A stretch of 64,000 nucleotides of DNA from Paraburkholderia sp. GTDB lineage: Bacteria; Pseudomonadota; Gammaproteobacteria; Burkholderiales; Burkholderiaceae. Positions 63,128 through 64,000 of this stretch are shown one piece after another. Both the position numbers and the translations under genes were made by a program. The notes under the pieces were generated by a model that saw only the letters and a list, made by a program, of their open reading frames with translations, ran no database searches and was not told where the DNA came from. How positions within the stretch are numbered: the stretch's first letter is position 1; every line of letters starts with the position of its first letter. The stretch lies in contig SCRN01000040.1 in NCBI GenBank assembly GCA_004322045.1, forward strand, positions 496,001 through 560,000. Direction: 5' to 3'.

Positions 63128-64000
63128 CTAGTTCGCCGCGGCCCCACTGCCGCTTGGCGGCGATGGCGCAAACCACCACGTCGAGACGATCCAATCGCTC
63201 GCCGAATAGTACAGCGGCAGCGTGGCCGGATACCGCAGCGTATGTTGATAAGCGATGCGATGCGTGGTGCTGAACCACTGCGGCACGACGTAATAGTCGT
63301 GCATCAGCACACGGTCGAGCGCGCGCGCCGCATCGACGAGTTGCGCTCTCGTCTGCGCATGCACGAGCGTGCGCAAGATCGCGTCGACGGCCGGCGACTT
63401 CAATCCCATCAGGTTGTCCGAGCCCTGCTCGTCGGCGGATTTGCTGCCGAAGCGCGACACCTGCTCGGTGCCGGGGACTTGCACGTCCGGGTAGCGCAGC
63501 GACGTCATGTCGAAGTCGAACGTATCGAAGCGCTTTTGAATCAACGCAAAGTCGACGGTGCGAAAGTTCGCTTCGATGCCGAGCTTCTTCAGGTTGCGAA
63601 TGTAGACGCTTGCGACCGGCGCCATCGCCGCCCCCGAATCGTCGAGAATCTCGAAGCGAAACGGTTGTCCCTGCGCGTTGCGCAGCGCGCCGTCGCGGTA
63701 GTGCCAGCCCGCTTGGGCCAGCAGCGCGCGCGCTTTGAGCAGATTGGCCCGCAGCGAGCCGGGAGGATCCGTGCTCGGCTGTACCGTCATCGGTCCGAAC
63801 ACCGCCGGATCCAGTTGCGCGCGCAACGGGTTCAGAATCGCAAGCTCGCCCTCGCTCGGCATGCCGCTCGCTTCTTGCGCGCTGTCGGCGAAATAGCTGT
63901 CGAGCCGCGTATAACCGCCGAAGAACAACTGCCGGTTCAGCCATTCGAAGTCGAACGCGAGATCGAGCGCTTGGCGCACGCGCACGTCCTGGAACAGCGG
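63128..64000 (-). CDS. yejA: Peptide ABC transporter substrate-binding protein YejA (partial)
   Basis: The last 290 or so residues of a family 5 solute-binding protein; the frame stays open to the right edge, so the start lies outside the window. Seen: VRVRQALDLAFDFEWLNRQL, the typical ligand-domain helix, LRANLLKARALLAQAGW, and the C-terminal YVVPQWFSTTHRIAYQ with DWIVSTWW. Related YejA proteins bind oligopeptides, including microcin C in enterobacteria. First gene of yejABEF. Confidence 0.93.
   Translation of the reverse strand, partial: PLFQDVRVRQALDLAFDFEWLNRQLFFGGYTRLDSYFADSAQEASGMPSEGELAILNPLRAQLDPAVFGPMTVQPSTDPPGSLRANLLKARALLAQAGWHYRDGALRNAQGQPFRFEILDDSGAAMAPVASVYIRNLKKLGIEANFRTVDFALIQKRFDTFDFDMTSLRYPDVQVPGTEQVSRFGSKSADEQGSDNLMGLKSPAVDAILRTLVHAQTRAQLVDAARALDRVLMHDYYVVPQWFSTTHRIAYQHTLRYPATLPLYYSASDWIVSTWWFAPSPPSGSGAAAN

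Overview
The window is a high-GC, densely packed piece of a betaproteobacterial chromosome. Gene order and protein sequences fit the family Burkholderiaceae (Burkholderia, Paraburkholderia, Caballeronia, Trinickia); the genus cannot be fixed from sequence reading alone. Nearly everything is core housekeeping DNA. The only clear mobile DNA is a dead IS200/IS605-type remnant near 40.1-40.8 kb.

Layout. 1-10.8 kb (minus strand): the envelope and translation run rpsB-tsf-pyrH-frr-uppS-cdsA-dxr-rseP-bamA-skp, leading off the left edge towards lpxD. 11-16.2 kb (plus): map-glnD and a repeat-bearing rRNA pseudouridine synthase. 16.2-23.7 kb (minus): smc-zipA-ligA-def. 24-31.3 kb (plus): dapC-dapD-(Spx-like protein)-dapE for diaminopimelate/lysine, then prmB, a lysoplasmalogenase and cardiolipin synthase. 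31.4-37.7 kb: glutathione peroxidase, a YheS-type ABC-F protein, a CaiB-family CoA-transferase convergent with radA, and alr. 37.9-40 kb: lplT and thiD. 40.1-43.9 kb: the IS605 remnant and the minus-strand cluster tsaB-rimI-uracil-DNA glycosylase-DUF1853. 44-48 kb: acyl-CoA-binding protein, an RhlE-type helicase with a long leader, and aceA. 48.1-54.5 kb: uspA, a divergent LysR/haloacid dehalogenase pair followed by malate synthase aceB, a gamma-glutamylcyclotransferase-like protein, an AraC regulator and a GNAT enzyme. 54.6-57.1 kb (minus): gltX, tRNA-Ala and a tandemly duplicated tRNA-Glu/tRNA-Asp cassette. 57.3-64 kb: a patatin-like lipoprotein, an NlpC/P60 hydrolase and the yejABEF peptide importer, running off the right edge.

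How the genes work together. The left block couples isoprenoid precursor (dxr), undecaprenyl carrier (uppS), phospholipid (cdsA), outer-membrane assembly (bamA, skp) and the stress protease (rseP) to ribosome supply (rpsB, tsf, frr). dapC/D/E and alr feed peptidoglycan. aceA and aceB complete the glyoxylate bypass although they lie about 2.6 kb apart. The LysR-dehalogenase-aceB order suggests, as inference only, a route from haloacetate through glycolate and glyoxylate into malate.

I found no CRISPR array, prophage, toxin-antitoxin pair or obviously new multi-gene system. The most interesting items are small: a tnpB with its catalytic core deleted beside an intact right-end hairpin; an 11-residue repeat domain on the pseudouridine synthase; a structured rpsB leader with a 10-nt triple repeat; an exact 294-bp tRNA cassette duplication with a terminator-like hairpin inside; a perfect operator-like inverted repeat between the LysR and dehalogenase genes; and a DUF1853 gene translationally overlapped with a uracil-DNA glycosylase.
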